DNA of 33,181 nt from Natronospirillum sp. (GTDB lineage Bacteria; Pseudomonadota; Gammaproteobacteria; Pseudomonadales; Natronospirillaceae): contig NZ_JAIUMC010000030.1 in assembly GCF_022565775.1 (NCBI RefSeq), forward strand, positions 1 through 33,181, in the 5' to 3' direction. Every line of letters begins with the position of its first letter. Position 1 is the first letter of the stretch. This document shows, in pieces, positions 22,082 through 30,380 of this stretch. The position numbers were made by a program, and so were the translations under genes. The notes under the pieces were generated by a model, which was given only the letters and a program-made list of their open reading frames with translations, ran no database searches and was not told the origin of the DNA.

Positions 22082-22879
22082 ATGACCCGCATTGCCATCA
22101 CCGGCGCCACCGGCCGCATGGGCCGCACACTCGTCCAACTGGTGCACGAAGCAGACGATCTGACGTTGACCGGCGCCACCGACCGGCCCGACAGTGCTCT
22201 GCTGGGCCAGGATATTGGTGCCTTGTGCGGGCTGGGGCAGGTCGATGTGCCTGTGGTCGACAGCCTGGCCAAGGTCGAGCAGGCGGATGTAGTGATCGAT
22301 TTTACCCTGCCCAGCGCACTGGAAAGCCATCTGACGCTGTGCCGCCAGAAGGGCTTCAGTCTGGTGATTGGCACCACCGGACTGTCTGCTGACCAGAAGT
22401 CAGCCATAGCAGAGGCTGGCCAGCACATACCGCTGGTCTTCGCCCCCAACATGTCTGTCGGGGTCACGGTACTCACGCAGTTGATAGAGAAAGCGGCTGC
22501 CATACTGGGCGACGACTATGATGTGGAAATCGTCGAGATGCATCACCGGCACAAGGTCGACGCGCCTTCCGGCACGGCGCTGGCGCTGGGAGAGGCCGCC
22601 GCACGCGGACTGGGCCGCAATCTGGAAGAGTGCGCGATCTATGGCCGCGAAGGCGCCGAAGGCCCTCGCGACCGCAATACCATCGGCTTCGCGACCCTGC
22701 GCGGTGGTGATGTAGTGGGTGACCACAATGTCATATTTGCCGCTGACGGCGAGCGCATTGAAATCGGACACAAGGCCAGCAGTCGCCTGACGTTCGCCCG
22801 TGGTGCCTTGCGGGCGGCTCGATGGCTGGGCAATCAGTCCGCTGGCCTTTACACGATGCGGAATGTCCTCGGACTATGA
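22082..22879 (+). CDS. dapB: 4-hydroxy-tetrahydrodipicolinate reductase
   Basis: A cytoplasmic enzyme of 265 residues in lysine and diaminopimelate synthesis that reduces the DapA product with NAD(P)H. The N-terminal nucleotide-binding motif is ITGATGRMGRTL. The substrate and tetramer domain carries VEMHHRHKVDAPSGTAL, with the catalytic His and Lys, and GEIEIGHKA-like strands near the end (ERIEIGHKASSRLTFARGAL). ATG 22082 is set by the TRIAITGATG start; the Shine-Dalgarno site is weak (AGGTACC). In Pseudomonas carAB follows dapB; here a porin gene follows after 413 bp. Confidence 0.97.
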   Translation: MTRIAITGATGRMGRTLVQLVHEADDLTLTGATDRPDSALLGQDIGALCGLGQVDVPVVDSLAKVEQADVVIDFTLPSALESHLTLCRQKGFSLVIGTTGLSADQKSAIAEAGQHIPLVFAPNMSVGVTVLTQLIEKAAAILGDDYDVEIVEMHHRHKVDAPSGTALALGEAAARGLGRNLEECAIYGREGAEGPRDRNTIGFATLRGGDVVGDHNVIFAADGERIEIGHKASSRLTFARGALRAARWLGNQSAGLYTMRNVLGL

Positions 22880-23143
22880 GAAATTACTTGAAAGGTGGAT
22901 TTACGTCGACTGATTACACTGTGTAAACCCTTTTGCACCCTCCGTAAAACAGGCCGCAACCGCAGCCTGATGCCTCCCTGGGCCCTGTCTGCTTGAAAAA
23001 TCATCAATAAACACGGTGAAAACCCCCATTAAATGCGGATTTCGGCAGAAAAACCGTTGACCATGCAAAAATTCTCTGGTGAGATAACACCACGTTCAGG
23101 CACCTGACGTGCTATTGACAAAGGAACAGCGCTTTTCGCAAGG
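22880..23143. other. non-coding stretch between dapB and the porin promoter
   Basis: No gene is seen. A 13-bp perfect palindrome TTACACTGTGTAA lies at 22914-22926 and could be a protein-binding site. A TTGACA at 23115-23120 has no matching -10 at 16-18 bp. No clear terminator for dapB is visible. Confidence 0.5.
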
Positions 23144-23171
23144 TTGCGGTCAGGGGTTTCAATTTTGTAAT
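23144..23171 (+). promoter_or_regulatory. possible porin promoter
   Basis: TTGCGG (23144-23149) and TGTAAT (23166-23171) are 16 bp apart. This would give a leader of about 115 nt with a GGTTGC/GCAACC inverted repeat at about 23218-23231, a possible stabilising or sRNA-target structure. TAATAT at 23179-23184 is an alternative -10. Confidence 0.4.
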
Positions 23172-23292
23172 GGCCGTGTAATATGGCTGCTGCAAACTGA
23201 ATAACGATAAGAATCGGTGGTTGCTGCAACCGCCAACCTAAGGAGTCTGGTTCTATCGGATCAGGTTCATGAAAAAAAAAGGGGAATCTTGA

Positions 23293-24468
23293 ATGAAATC
23301 CATCAAACTTGCTTCTGGTTTTGCTGTATCTGCACTGGCCCTGGCCATTGCCGGTCAGGCCGCTGCTGAAACAACAACTGAAGTTGACTTTACAGGTTCT
23401 GTTAAAGTTAACACCATGTTCGATCTGGAAAACGATACTCGCATTAACGGCATGCCCGGTTATGCCAGTGACAACGATGACTGGTTCAACCTGGAAGCCA
23501 CTTGGTCTGTCTCTAACGGTCCGTTCAGCGGTGACCTGATTGTAGGCCTGGTAGACGAAAACAACCAAAACGGTGCCGGTAATGACGGCCCGAATGGTCG
23601 GGTACACATCGATAACCTGATGGTTGAAGAAGGTCCGATTTCTTTCGGTCAGGTAGGTTCTGTGGTCAACACAGCCGGCCTGATGGAAGGTCTGACTGAT
23701 TACGCGATCTTCGACGCACTGGGTGCCGAAGAACTGGACCTCTCCTACGGTGTTGACGGTGCTTTCCGTTACTCAGTCGACGAGTTCGGTCTGCAGGTTC
23801 AGGGTGAAGGTACTGACGCTGGCGTATTCGGTTTCGGTGCCGGCATCACTCAGGATCTGGACGTAGCCACTGTTTGGGCTGACTTCCAGTACCGCGAAGC
23901 TGTTGGCGCTGACGGCATGGAAGACGGTGAAACCTTCTTCGGTGTCGCCGCTGAAGTGTCTCCGATCGACCTGCTGACTCTGACCGCAGTATTCAACACT
24001 GAGTCTGCCAGCGAGCAGTCTGCTCTGGGTCTGAAAGTTGACGTGCAGGCGACTGACGACATTTCAGTTTATGCCCAGTACGTTGACGTTGATCTTGGTG
24101 ACGAGATTATTGACGAAAGCGACTTTGTTGGTTTCGGTCTCGTAGCCGCATTTGCTCCGATCACTTTCGAAGCTAACTACCAGGCTTGGGTTGAAGAGAT
24201 TGGTGAAGGCATCCTGGATGCCGAAGTCAGCTACGCGGAAGGCCCCTGGGGCGCGTTCGCCGGCGTTGAACTGGGTCTGGGCGGTGAAGCCACCACTCCG
24301 GTCAACGAATACTTCAAGCTGGAAGTGGGTGGTGACTACACTACCGATTCCGGTATCAAGTACGGCTCCAAGTTCACCAACACCAGCTTCGAAAGCGCTG
24401 GCTTCGCCGATGTTGGCGAAAGTGGTGATGCTCAGACGCTGGAACTGTTCGCTCAGTACAGCTTCTAA
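23293..24468 (+). CDS. outer-membrane porin, acidic
   Basis: A protein of 391 residues with a clear signal peptide (MKSIKLASGF start, cleavage after GQAAA, about residue 24). The mature part alternates polar and aromatic residues in beta-barrel fashion and ends in LFAQYSF, the C-terminal Phe recognised by the BAM complex. Gly and Asp/Glu are very frequent and Lys/Arg are few. Codon choice is strongly biased (CTG, GGT, GAA, AAC), unlike neighbouring genes, which suggests very high expression. GGGGA lies about 8 bp before ATG 23293. It stands alone with its own terminator. Family membership (Gram-negative porin) is by overall pattern; substrate unknown. Confidence 0.85.
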   Translation: MKSIKLASGFAVSALALAIAGQAAAETTTEVDFTGSVKVNTMFDLENDTRINGMPGYASDNDDWFNLEATWSVSNGPFSGDLIVGLVDENNQNGAGNDGPNGRVHIDNLMVEEGPISFGQVGSVVNTAGLMEGLTDYAIFDALGAEELDLSYGVDGAFRYSVDEFGLQVQGEGTDAGVFGFGAGITQDLDVATVWADFQYREAVGADGMEDGETFFGVAAEVSPIDLLTLTAVFNTESASEQSALGLKVDVQATDDISVYAQYVDVDLGDEIIDESDFVGFGLVAAFAPITFEANYQAWVEEIGEGILDAEVSYAEGPWGAFAGVELGLGGEATTPVNEYFKLEVGGDYTTDSGIKYGSKFTNTSFESAGFADVGESGDAQTLELFAQYSF

Positions 24469-24498
24469 TCTGACTTCAAGTTAGATACCCCTTGAGAA

Positions 24499-24522
24499 AG
24501 CCGGCCTTGTGCCGGCTTTTTT
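24499..24522 (+). terminator. rho-independent terminator of the porin gene
   Basis: AGCCGGC-CTTGT-GCCGGCT followed by a run of six Ts, 31 bp after the porin stop. Confidence 0.93.
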
Positions 24523-24630
24523 GTGCCTGACACCTTTGTAATCCTGTGTCTGGCAGGGCCGAAAGGCTGACAGCGGTCGGCCGGGTCACTAAACTGAACG
24601 CAGGTATCTGGTGGGTTCGGGGTATATTCG

Positions 24631-25491
24631 ATGGCACAGAGAAAGCCCATGCTGTCGCCGATTGTGGGCCTGAAAGGTGTTGTTGTCGGAATAGCCAATA
24701 TGGTGCCCGGCGTCAGCGGCGGCACCATTGCCGTGCTGCTGGGCCTCTATGACGAGCTGATGGAAGCCTTTGGTGCCTTCTTTTCCAGCGAAGGGGGCTG
24801 GCGACGCAATCTGCTGTTTCTGCTGCCCGTTGTTGTCGGCGTGGTGATCGGCACCATCGGCTTTGCCCGTATCATCGGTTTTCTCCTCGCGAACTATCCG
24901 CTGCAGACCAATCTGTTTTTTGTCGGCCTGATCGTCGGCAGCCTGCCACATCTGGTTCGCCACATAGACCGCTCAGTGGTCAGGCGCAGGCCGGTGCTGA
25001 GTGCCGGGCTGTTTGTTGTTGGCGCCATGAGCGTCCTGCTTATGGGGTTGGCTGATTCTCCCTCAGCCACCATGCCCTTGACCGACACCAGCACAAGAAC
25101 ACTGCTGATCATTCTGCTGGCAGCGGTGGTGTCGAGCTTTGCCCTGGTGATTCCGGGTTTGAGTGGTAGTTTCATTCTCTTGCTGCTGGGGCTCTATACC
25201 ACCATGCAGACCGCTTTCAGTACTCCGAACTGGACATTGGTTGGGGTGTTTGTTCTGGGCAACCTGATCGGTATTGCCTTGATCGCCAGAGCGATTCACT
25301 GGCTGCTCAGGCGTTTTCACAGCCTGACTTATTGTGTGATCATCGGCCTGGTATTGGGCTCCATTGCCAGTCTCTGGCAACCCCTGTCGGCCGACCCGGA
25401 GGGCTTCCTGGCCATGGCAGCCGGTCTTGCCGGGATAATTTCTGCCTGGCTGTTGGGTGGGAGTCGACCCGGCAAGGCGCGCAGTGCCTGA
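24631..25491 (+). CDS. DUF368 membrane protein, likely undecaprenyl-phosphate translocase
   Basis: A polytopic membrane protein of 286 residues. The DUF368 signature is duplicated in inverted-repeat fashion: NMVPGVSGGTIAVLLGLYDEL near the N-terminus and LVIPGLSGSFILLLLGLYTTM in the second half. DUF368 members (PopT) have been linked to flipping the C55 lipid carrier undecaprenyl phosphate back across the inner membrane, together with DedA proteins; in Vibrio this matters under alkaline, sodium-rich conditions. That assignment here rests on family knowledge. GGGG lies 8 bp before ATG 24631. It is followed by the ClsC-like gene in the same direction. Confidence 0.88.
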   Translation: MAQRKPMLSPIVGLKGVVVGIANMVPGVSGGTIAVLLGLYDELMEAFGAFFSSEGGWRRNLLFLLPVVVGVVIGTIGFARIIGFLLANYPLQTNLFFVGLIVGSLPHLVRHIDRSVVRRRPVLSAGLFVVGAMSVLLMGLADSPSATMPLTDTSTRTLLIILLAAVVSSFALVIPGLSGSFILLLLGLYTTMQTAFSTPNWTLVGVFVLGNLIGIALIARAIHWLLRRFHSLTYCVIIGLVLGSIASLWQPLSADPEGFLAMAAGLAGIISAWLLGGSRPGKARSA

Positions 25492-25604
25492 TACACGAGT
25501 GATTAAGAACAGATTTTCCAATGCTGTCTGTTTAGTCAGCCCTTCAATAACGCTATCTTGCAAAGTAGAATGCCGGACTTTATCCGGACAACCGAGCCTA
25601 TCGC

Positions 25605-27221
25605 ATGACATGGAAGAGGCATCACCTGCAGCGACATGGACATTGCTCTTGCCGTCGACACAAAATCAGGGTCAGGGTTCTGTTTGCCATCATCCTTGGC
25701 GCGGTATTGGCCGGGTGTGCCACGCTGCCCGAACCCGGTAGCCGTGAGGTCGTCATGTCTCCGGAGGACACGGGCGAGTCCGCGCTTGCCCGGCAACTGG
25801 CTGATGCCTATGGCTCAGAGCGGATGCAGGGGCTGGCAGATGAGGGGTCAGCGCCGCAAGAAAGCGGGTTCGTGCTGCTCAAGGATGGCCGCGAGGCACT
25901 TGATGCCCGCCTCGCCCTGACTCGAGAGGCAGAATACTCGCTGGATTTGCAGACCTTTGAGCTTCTGGACCAACCCAGCACCTGGCTGGTTCTGGCACAT
26001 CTGATGGAGGCCGCCGAGCGCGGTGTTGCCGTGCGTTTGCTGGTGGATGACTGGGGCAACGATTTTGCGTCGGCCTGGATGGCCCAGTTGGCGACCCATC
26101 CCAATATAGAGATTCGTATATTCAATCCCTTTCCTCTGCGCCCCTTGTGGCGCGTGAACTATGTCACGCATTTTTCCCGTGTGCACCGGCGCATGCACAA
26201 CAAGACATTTGTGGTCGACAATCAGGTGGCCATTCTCGGCGGGCGAAACACCGGCGATGCCTATTATGAAGCCTCTGCAGAGCGCATCTTTCTGGATCTG
26301 GATATCCTGACACTGGGCCCTATTACCCCTGAAGTCTCCGGAGCCTTTGATCTGTACTGGAATCACGTGCTCGCGGTGGATGCCGAAAGCGTCAGCCAAG
26401 GTCGAATGCGTTCATCTATGGACACCCTGCAGGCTGAATTTTCGGAGCTGCTGCCTGATGAGCCGAGCGCGTGGACCTGGGAGGACATCACTCCCATCTG
26501 GGCGCCGGTAGTGCTCTATGTGGATGACCCCGGCAAGATACTGCGTGCCGCTGGCGATACGTCAGGTCACTTGATGCCACGCCTGCTCTCCGAACAGTCC
26601 ATGCCGGAACGTGAAGTGCTTTTTGTGACACCCTATTTCGTGCCGGGGGATTTTGGTGTGGACCTGCTGACAGAACTGGTGGATGCAGGGATAGAGATAG
26701 ACTTGCTGACCAACTCTCTGGCCGCCAACAACATGCCCATCGTGCACAGTGGCTATGCGCCCTATCGCCGCGACCTGCTGGAGAAGGGCGTCCGGCTTTG
26801 GGAGGTCCAGCCCACGCCATGGTCGGCCTATGAAACGGTCAATGATACGCCGTGGCAGAGTGTGGTGACCGAGCAGGTGACACTGCATGCCAAGGTTTGG
26901 GTCTTCGACCGTGAGCGTGTGTTCATCGGTTCGGTGAACATGGACCCGAGATCATTCCAGCACAATACGGAAATAGGGCTGATGATCGACAGCCCGGAAC
27001 TGGCCACGGAAATACTGGACTGGATGGAGCCCATGAAGAACCGACTGGCATGGAAAGTCAGGCTGGAAGAAAACGGAGACAAGGAATGGGTGGAAATGCC
27101 AGATGTTGAGGGGCCTGGCGCGGAGGCCCGGGCCATTGCACACTATGACCCGGACAGCACTTGGTGGCGGCGCGTGCGTACCGGGCTCTATACCTTTCTG
27201 CCAATAGAATTCCTGCTGTAG
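25605..27221 (+). CDS. phospholipase D family protein, ClsC-like cardiolipin synthase
   Basis: A protein of 538 residues with two HKD motifs: HRRMHNKTFVVDNQVAILGG (His198, Lys200, Asp205) and TLHAKVWVFDRERVFIGS (His428, Lys430, Asp435), each followed by the Gly/Ser-Asn segment (GGRNTGD, GSVNMDPRS). The pattern fits ClsC-type synthases, which make cardiolipin from phosphatidylglycerol and phosphatidylethanolamine. Unusually, the N-terminus has a lipobox-like LAGC (Cys38) after a basic and hydrophobic stretch, so it may be a lipoprotein; the long basic region of 24 residues before it makes the true start uncertain. ATG 25605 is the only ATG before the lipobox. Confidence 0.85.
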   Translation: MTWKRHHLQRHGHCSCRRHKIRVRVLFAIILGAVLAGCATLPEPGSREVVMSPEDTGESALARQLADAYGSERMQGLADEGSAPQESGFVLLKDGREALDARLALTREAEYSLDLQTFELLDQPSTWLVLAHLMEAAERGVAVRLLVDDWGNDFASAWMAQLATHPNIEIRIFNPFPLRPLWRVNYVTHFSRVHRRMHNKTFVVDNQVAILGGRNTGDAYYEASAERIFLDLDILTLGPITPEVSGAFDLYWNHVLAVDAESVSQGRMRSSMDTLQAEFSELLPDEPSAWTWEDITPIWAPVVLYVDDPGKILRAAGDTSGHLMPRLLSEQSMPEREVLFVTPYFVPGDFGVDLLTELVDAGIEIDLLTNSLAANNMPIVHSGYAPYRRDLLEKGVRLWEVQPTPWSAYETVNDTPWQSVVTEQVTLHAKVWVFDRERVFIGSVNMDPRSFQHNTEIGLMIDSPELATEILDWMEPMKNRLAWKVRLEENGDKEWVEMPDVEGPGAEARAIAHYDPDSTWWRRVRTGLYTFLPIEFLL

Positions 27222-27253
27222 AGGCGGTTTCTGAACTGTTGCTCTCTGACGTG

Positions 27254-27259
27254 TATAAT
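27254..27259 (+). promoter_or_regulatory. -10 box of the AEC transporter gene
   Basis: A perfect TATAAT 29 bp before the GTG start. The -35 position (CTGAAC, 17 bp upstream) is poor, so strength is uncertain. Confidence 0.5.
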
Positions 27260-27288
27260 AGCGTCACTTTGACATAACAGGCCTGTTT

Positions 27289-28236
27289 GTGACTATTGTC
27301 GATAATCTGCTCTTCTCACTGTCGACAACGCTGCCGATTTTGATCTGGCTTGGCGCAGGGCTGGCATTCAAGCGCAGCGGTCGCCTGAGCGATGGCTTCA
27401 TCGCCGATGGCAACTACCTTGTTTTCACCTGGTGTCTTCCGACGCTGCTGTTTCTCAATATTGCCCAGGCACCCCTGACCCAGGTCTGGCAGGGCGATCT
27501 GATTGGCTTCGCGGTGCTATTCACCTTGGGTAGTATTCTTCTGCTCTGGTGGCTGACGCCATGGCTGAGCCAGGATATAACCAGCCGTGGTGTGTTCATT
27601 CAGGGGGCCTTTCGGGGCAACATGGGTATCGTGGGTCTGGCCATGGTGGTCAACGCCTTCGGTGCCTCGGCCATTCCTTTGGCGTCTCTGTATCTGGCCA
27701 TGCTGACGCTGCTCTACAATGTGGCCTCGGTGGTGGTATTGCAACTGGGGCAGGGGGGCGACCTGTCGCTGCGCAGGCTGGTTGTTCAGATTATCAGAAA
27801 CCCGTTGATGATCGGTGTGATGGCCGGTATTACCTGGTCGTTACTGGAATTACCCCTGCCGGATATCGCCGATAACACACTGCAGGGCCTGGCCGATCTC
27901 ACCTTGCCCATCGCGCTGCTGTGTGTCGGTGCCAGCCTGCGCTGGCGCAGTCTGCGTGGCAATCGTCGCCTGGTACTGATGGCCAGCCTGTTCAAACTCG
28001 TTCTGCTGCCCTCAATGGCGGTTGTGGGTGGCCTGCTGCTGGGGTTCCGTGGCGAGACTCTGGGTATCCTGTTTCTGATGATGGCCGCCCCGACTGCGGC
28101 GGCGAGCTTCGTAATGGCCAAGGCGATGACGCAATGGGGCAATCTGGCAGCGGAGATCATCGTCATCACTACACTGTTTTCCCTGTTCACCACCACCATA
28201 GGGTTGTTTGTTCTCCGGGCCAGCGGGTTGGTGTAA
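27289..28236 (+). CDS. AEC family transporter (auxin efflux carrier-like permease)
   Basis: An inner-membrane permease of 315 residues with about ten hydrophobic segments in two five-helix halves. The first half has FTWCLPTLLFLNIA and FRGNMGIVGLAM, and the second has LALVCVGASL-like segments (LPIALLCVGASLRWRSL) and MMAAPTAAASFVMAKAM, all typical of the AEC family. Members export or take up organic acids or amino-acid-like solutes. The start is a GTG at 27289; no strong ribosome-binding site is seen. It converges on the LysR gene across REP block C. Confidence 0.88.
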   Translation: MTIVDNLLFSLSTTLPILIWLGAGLAFKRSGRLSDGFIADGNYLVFTWCLPTLLFLNIAQAPLTQVWQGDLIGFAVLFTLGSILLLWWLTPWLSQDITSRGVFIQGAFRGNMGIVGLAMVVNAFGASAIPLASLYLAMLTLLYNVASVVVLQLGQGGDLSLRRLVVQIIRNPLMIGVMAGITWSLLELPLPDIADNTLQGLADLTLPIALLCVGASLRWRSLRGNRRLVLMASLFKLVLLPSMAVVGGLLLGFRGETLGILFLMMAAPTAAASFVMAKAMTQWGNLAAEIIVITTLFSLFTTTIGLFVLRASGLV

Positions 28237-28247
28237 GGCTCGGTCAG

Positions 28248-28412
28248 GGCGGCTGCGCCGCCGAGCGCAGGCAAGCCAGCGCCCACAATGGAGGCTGAAC
28301 ACCCTGTAGGCGCCGGCCTTGGCCGCGCTTTGGAGGGCCTGCCGTCATTGAGCGCAGCTGAAGCAGCGCCTACAGTTGAGGCTTCGCTTTAGGCGCTGGC
28401 CTTGGCCGCGCT
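28248..28412. repeat. REP-like block C (4 copies, partly degenerate)
   Basis: Minus copy 28264-28286 (AGCGCAGGCAAGCCAGC, decayed) is joined to hairpin GGCGGC-TGC-GCCGCC (28248-28262). Plus copy 28306-28329 is identical to the block A consensus. Minus copy 28351-28373 has one change in the loop. Plus copy 28389-28412 has TTAG instead of the GTAG foot. The block fills the gap between the convergent AEC and LysR genes. Confidence 0.82.
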
Positions 28413-28421
28413 CAGGGTGGC

Positions 28422-29324
28422 TCAGTTGACGGCCAGCAGATCCAGATGCTCCATGATCCAGTCATGGGTCTTGTCGCTGTCACCCTGCCGCCAGCCCGCC
28501 ACGATGGTTATATCCGGCTCCCTTTGGTCACTGGCCAGCGACTTGATCACCAGATCACCGGCCAGTACCTCCTGTTGTATCCGATGCATGGGCAGCAAGC
28601 CCACTCCCAGCCCCTCCTTTTGCGCGGTGATCTTGGTCGCCATATCCGGCACCAGAAAGCGCTGGCGCCGCCACTGAAGGCCGGCCGAGAGGGCAGGGAT
28701 CTGGCGCGCGGTATCACTGATGGTCACGACCGGATAGGGTGCCAGTTCTTCTTCGGTAAGCGGCCGGTCTGCCTCTGCCAATGGGTGATGCCGACTCAGG
28801 GCCAACACCATGCGAATCTTGCCCAGCGGCTGGGTGCGGATATCGTCCCGGTCCGGCCTTGCATGCGCTGGTGCAATGACCAGATCGGCCTGATGGTCCA
28901 GCAGCAGTTCCCAGGTGCCCGACAGGGCGCCCTGTTTGACATGAATCGGTACCCAGGGGATTTCCTGACGCGCCAGACTGAGCATGGGTACCAGGTGCTG
29001 GAAGTCCAGCAGGTGATCAAGAGCCACGCTGTACTGAGCGGTCCAGCCCTCTGCCAGGCGCTGTGCGCTGTGGCCCAGATTCTCCAGTGCAGTCAGGATG
29101 CGGCGGCCCTCCTGCAGAATATGGCTGGCCGCTTCGGTCCATTCGGCACGGTGGCCGCTGCGATCAAACAGCTCGATCTCGAGATCCTTTTCCGCTTTCT
29201 GCAGTGTGTAGGTCAGGGCGGAAGGCACCTTGTGCAGGTGCTCGGCTGCTGCCGCAAAACTGCCATGCTGCTCGATGGCTTCCAGCGTGCGAATCAATTC
29301 TACCGTGATGGGGTTGTGCGCCAC
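28422..29324 (-). CDS. LysR family transcriptional regulator
   Basis: A DNA-binding regulator of about 300 residues. The N-terminal winged helix-turn-helix is LIRTLEAIEQHGSFAAAAEHLHKVPSALTYTLQKAEKDLEIELFDR, and a LysR substrate-binding domain follows. It is divergent from the pirin gene and likely controls it (inference). The start chosen is the GTG at 29324 because GGGAGG sits 5-6 bp upstream; an ATG at 29348 would add eight residues. The ligand is unknown. Alternatives within the LysR family cannot be separated from sequence alone. Confidence 0.9.
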   Translation of the reverse strand: MAHNPITVELIRTLEAIEQHGSFAAAAEHLHKVPSALTYTLQKAEKDLEIELFDRSGHRAEWTEAASHILQEGRRILTALENLGHSAQRLAEGWTAQYSVALDHLLDFQHLVPMLSLARQEIPWVPIHVKQGALSGTWELLLDHQADLVIAPAHARPDRDDIRTQPLGKIRMVLALSRHHPLAEADRPLTEEELAPYPVVTISDTARQIPALSAGLQWRRQRFLVPDMATKITAQKEGLGVGLLPMHRIQQEVLAGDLVIKSLASDQREPDITIVAGWRQGDSDKTHDWIMEHLDLLAVN

Positions 29325-29348
29325 AGCCGCCTCCCGTTGTTCAATCAA

Positions 29349-29442
29349 TTTGAAATCATCTGCCAGTTATTTTCGTTATGCAAGGGGCCGCCCCCTCCGT
29401 AAGCTGACAGCATCCAAACGTTGTCACCCCGGGAGGTGTCGT
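29349..29442. promoter_or_regulatory. divergent LysR-pirin promoter region
   Basis: A 94-bp gap that must hold both promoters if LysR regulates pirin. TTGAAA at about 29360 could be a -35 for the pirin direction, with a poor -10. GGGAGG at 29431-29436 is the pirin ribosome-binding site. No clean T-N11-A operator stands out. Confidence 0.35.
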
Positions 29443-30273
29443 ATGAGCACAAGAACCATCAGTCGGCTGACCAAGGGCATGCCCACCCAAGATGGCGCCG
29501 GGGTCAGCCTGTCGCGCATCATCGGCAGCCCCTACATGCAGCGTGTCGACCCGTTTCTGATGCTGGACGAGTTCAAGTCGGACGACCCGAATGATTACAT
29601 CGCCGGTTTTCCGAGCCACCCGCACCGCGGGTTTGAAACCGTGACCTACCTGATTGAAGGCAGCGTGCGGCATCGCGACCACATGGGTAGTGAAGGTTAT
29701 CTCGGCCCGGGCTCCATACAGTGGATGACGGCGGGCAGAGGCATCATTCATGAGGAAATGCCGCAGCAGGAAAATGGCATGCTGTGGGGCTTTCAGCTTT
29801 GGGTCAATCTGCCGGCCAAAGACAAGATGACCGACCCGCGCTATCAGGACATTCCACCGGATCAGGTGCCGGAGACTGATTTTCCTGCCGGGCTGGTGCG
29901 CATTCTGGCCGGTGAACTGAATGGCAAGACCGGCCCGGTCAGCGGCGTGGCCACCGAGCCGCGCTTCTTCGACATTCGCTGGGAAGAGACAGGGTCTTTC
30001 GAGACCCCGCTGCCGCTGAATCACACGGGGTTCGTTTACGCCTACAAGGGTGATATCACCATTGGCGACAAGGCGGTGCGCATGGGCGAAGTGGGTATTC
30101 TCAGTGCCGGCGAGCAGGTTCAGCTCCAGGCAGAAGGCGGTTCAGGAGCGCTGCTGGTGGCCGGCAAGCCGCTGAACGAGCCAGTAGTGCAGTATGGGCC
30201 CTTCGTCATGAACACCGTGGAAGAGATCGAACAGGCGATTCAGGATTTTCAGGCCGGGCGGCTGACGGCCTGA
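29443..30273 (+). CDS. pirin family protein
   Basis: A bicupin of 276 residues. The N-terminal cupin has the pirin metal motif: FPSHPHRGFETVTYL (two His), HRDHMGS (third His) and HEEMPQ (Glu). Pirins bind iron; bacterial members can act as quercetin dioxygenases or bind metabolic enzymes, and the role here is unknown. The second cupin is less conserved. ATG 29443 is clear, with GGGAGG 6 bp upstream. The divergent LysR gene is the likely regulator. A REP pair with a terminator-like hairpin follows. Confidence 0.93.
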   Translation: MSTRTISRLTKGMPTQDGAGVSLSRIIGSPYMQRVDPFLMLDEFKSDDPNDYIAGFPSHPHRGFETVTYLIEGSVRHRDHMGSEGYLGPGSIQWMTAGRGIIHEEMPQQENGMLWGFQLWVNLPAKDKMTDPRYQDIPPDQVPETDFPAGLVRILAGELNGKTGPVSGVATEPRFFDIRWEETGSFETPLPLNHTGFVYAYKGDITIGDKAVRMGEVGILSAGEQVQLQAEGGSGALLVAGKPLNEPVVQYGPFVMNTVEEIEQAIQDFQAGRLTA

Positions 30274-30286
30274 TGTTAGTGACCCA

Positions 30287-30368
30287 AGCGCAGCCAAGGC
30301 CGGCGCCTACAGTTGTGCCACTGTTGTAGGCGCTGCTTTAGCTGCGCTCGGCGGCGCAGCCGCCTTTT
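30287..30368. repeat. REP-like block D (2 copies) with terminator-like hairpin
   Basis: The minus copy at 30287-30310 reads (in reverse) GTAGGCGCCGGCCTTGGCTG. The plus copy at 30326-30348 is the GCTGCTTTAGCTGCGCT type and is followed by GGCGGC-GCA-GCCGCC (30350-30364) and TTTT. The hairpin plus Ts may end pirin transcription. The block lies between the convergent pirin and trpS genes. Confidence 0.85.
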
Positions 30369-30380
30369 GTCAGAGGTGGC

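Noticed and set aside
23115-23120. TTGACA as the porin -35 box
   Set aside because: No acceptable -10 lies 16-18 bp downstream; the pair at 23144-23171 fits better.
28446-29402. A 318-codon plus-strand open frame opposite the LysR gene
   Set aside because: The LysR helix-turn-helix is unmistakable on the minus strand.
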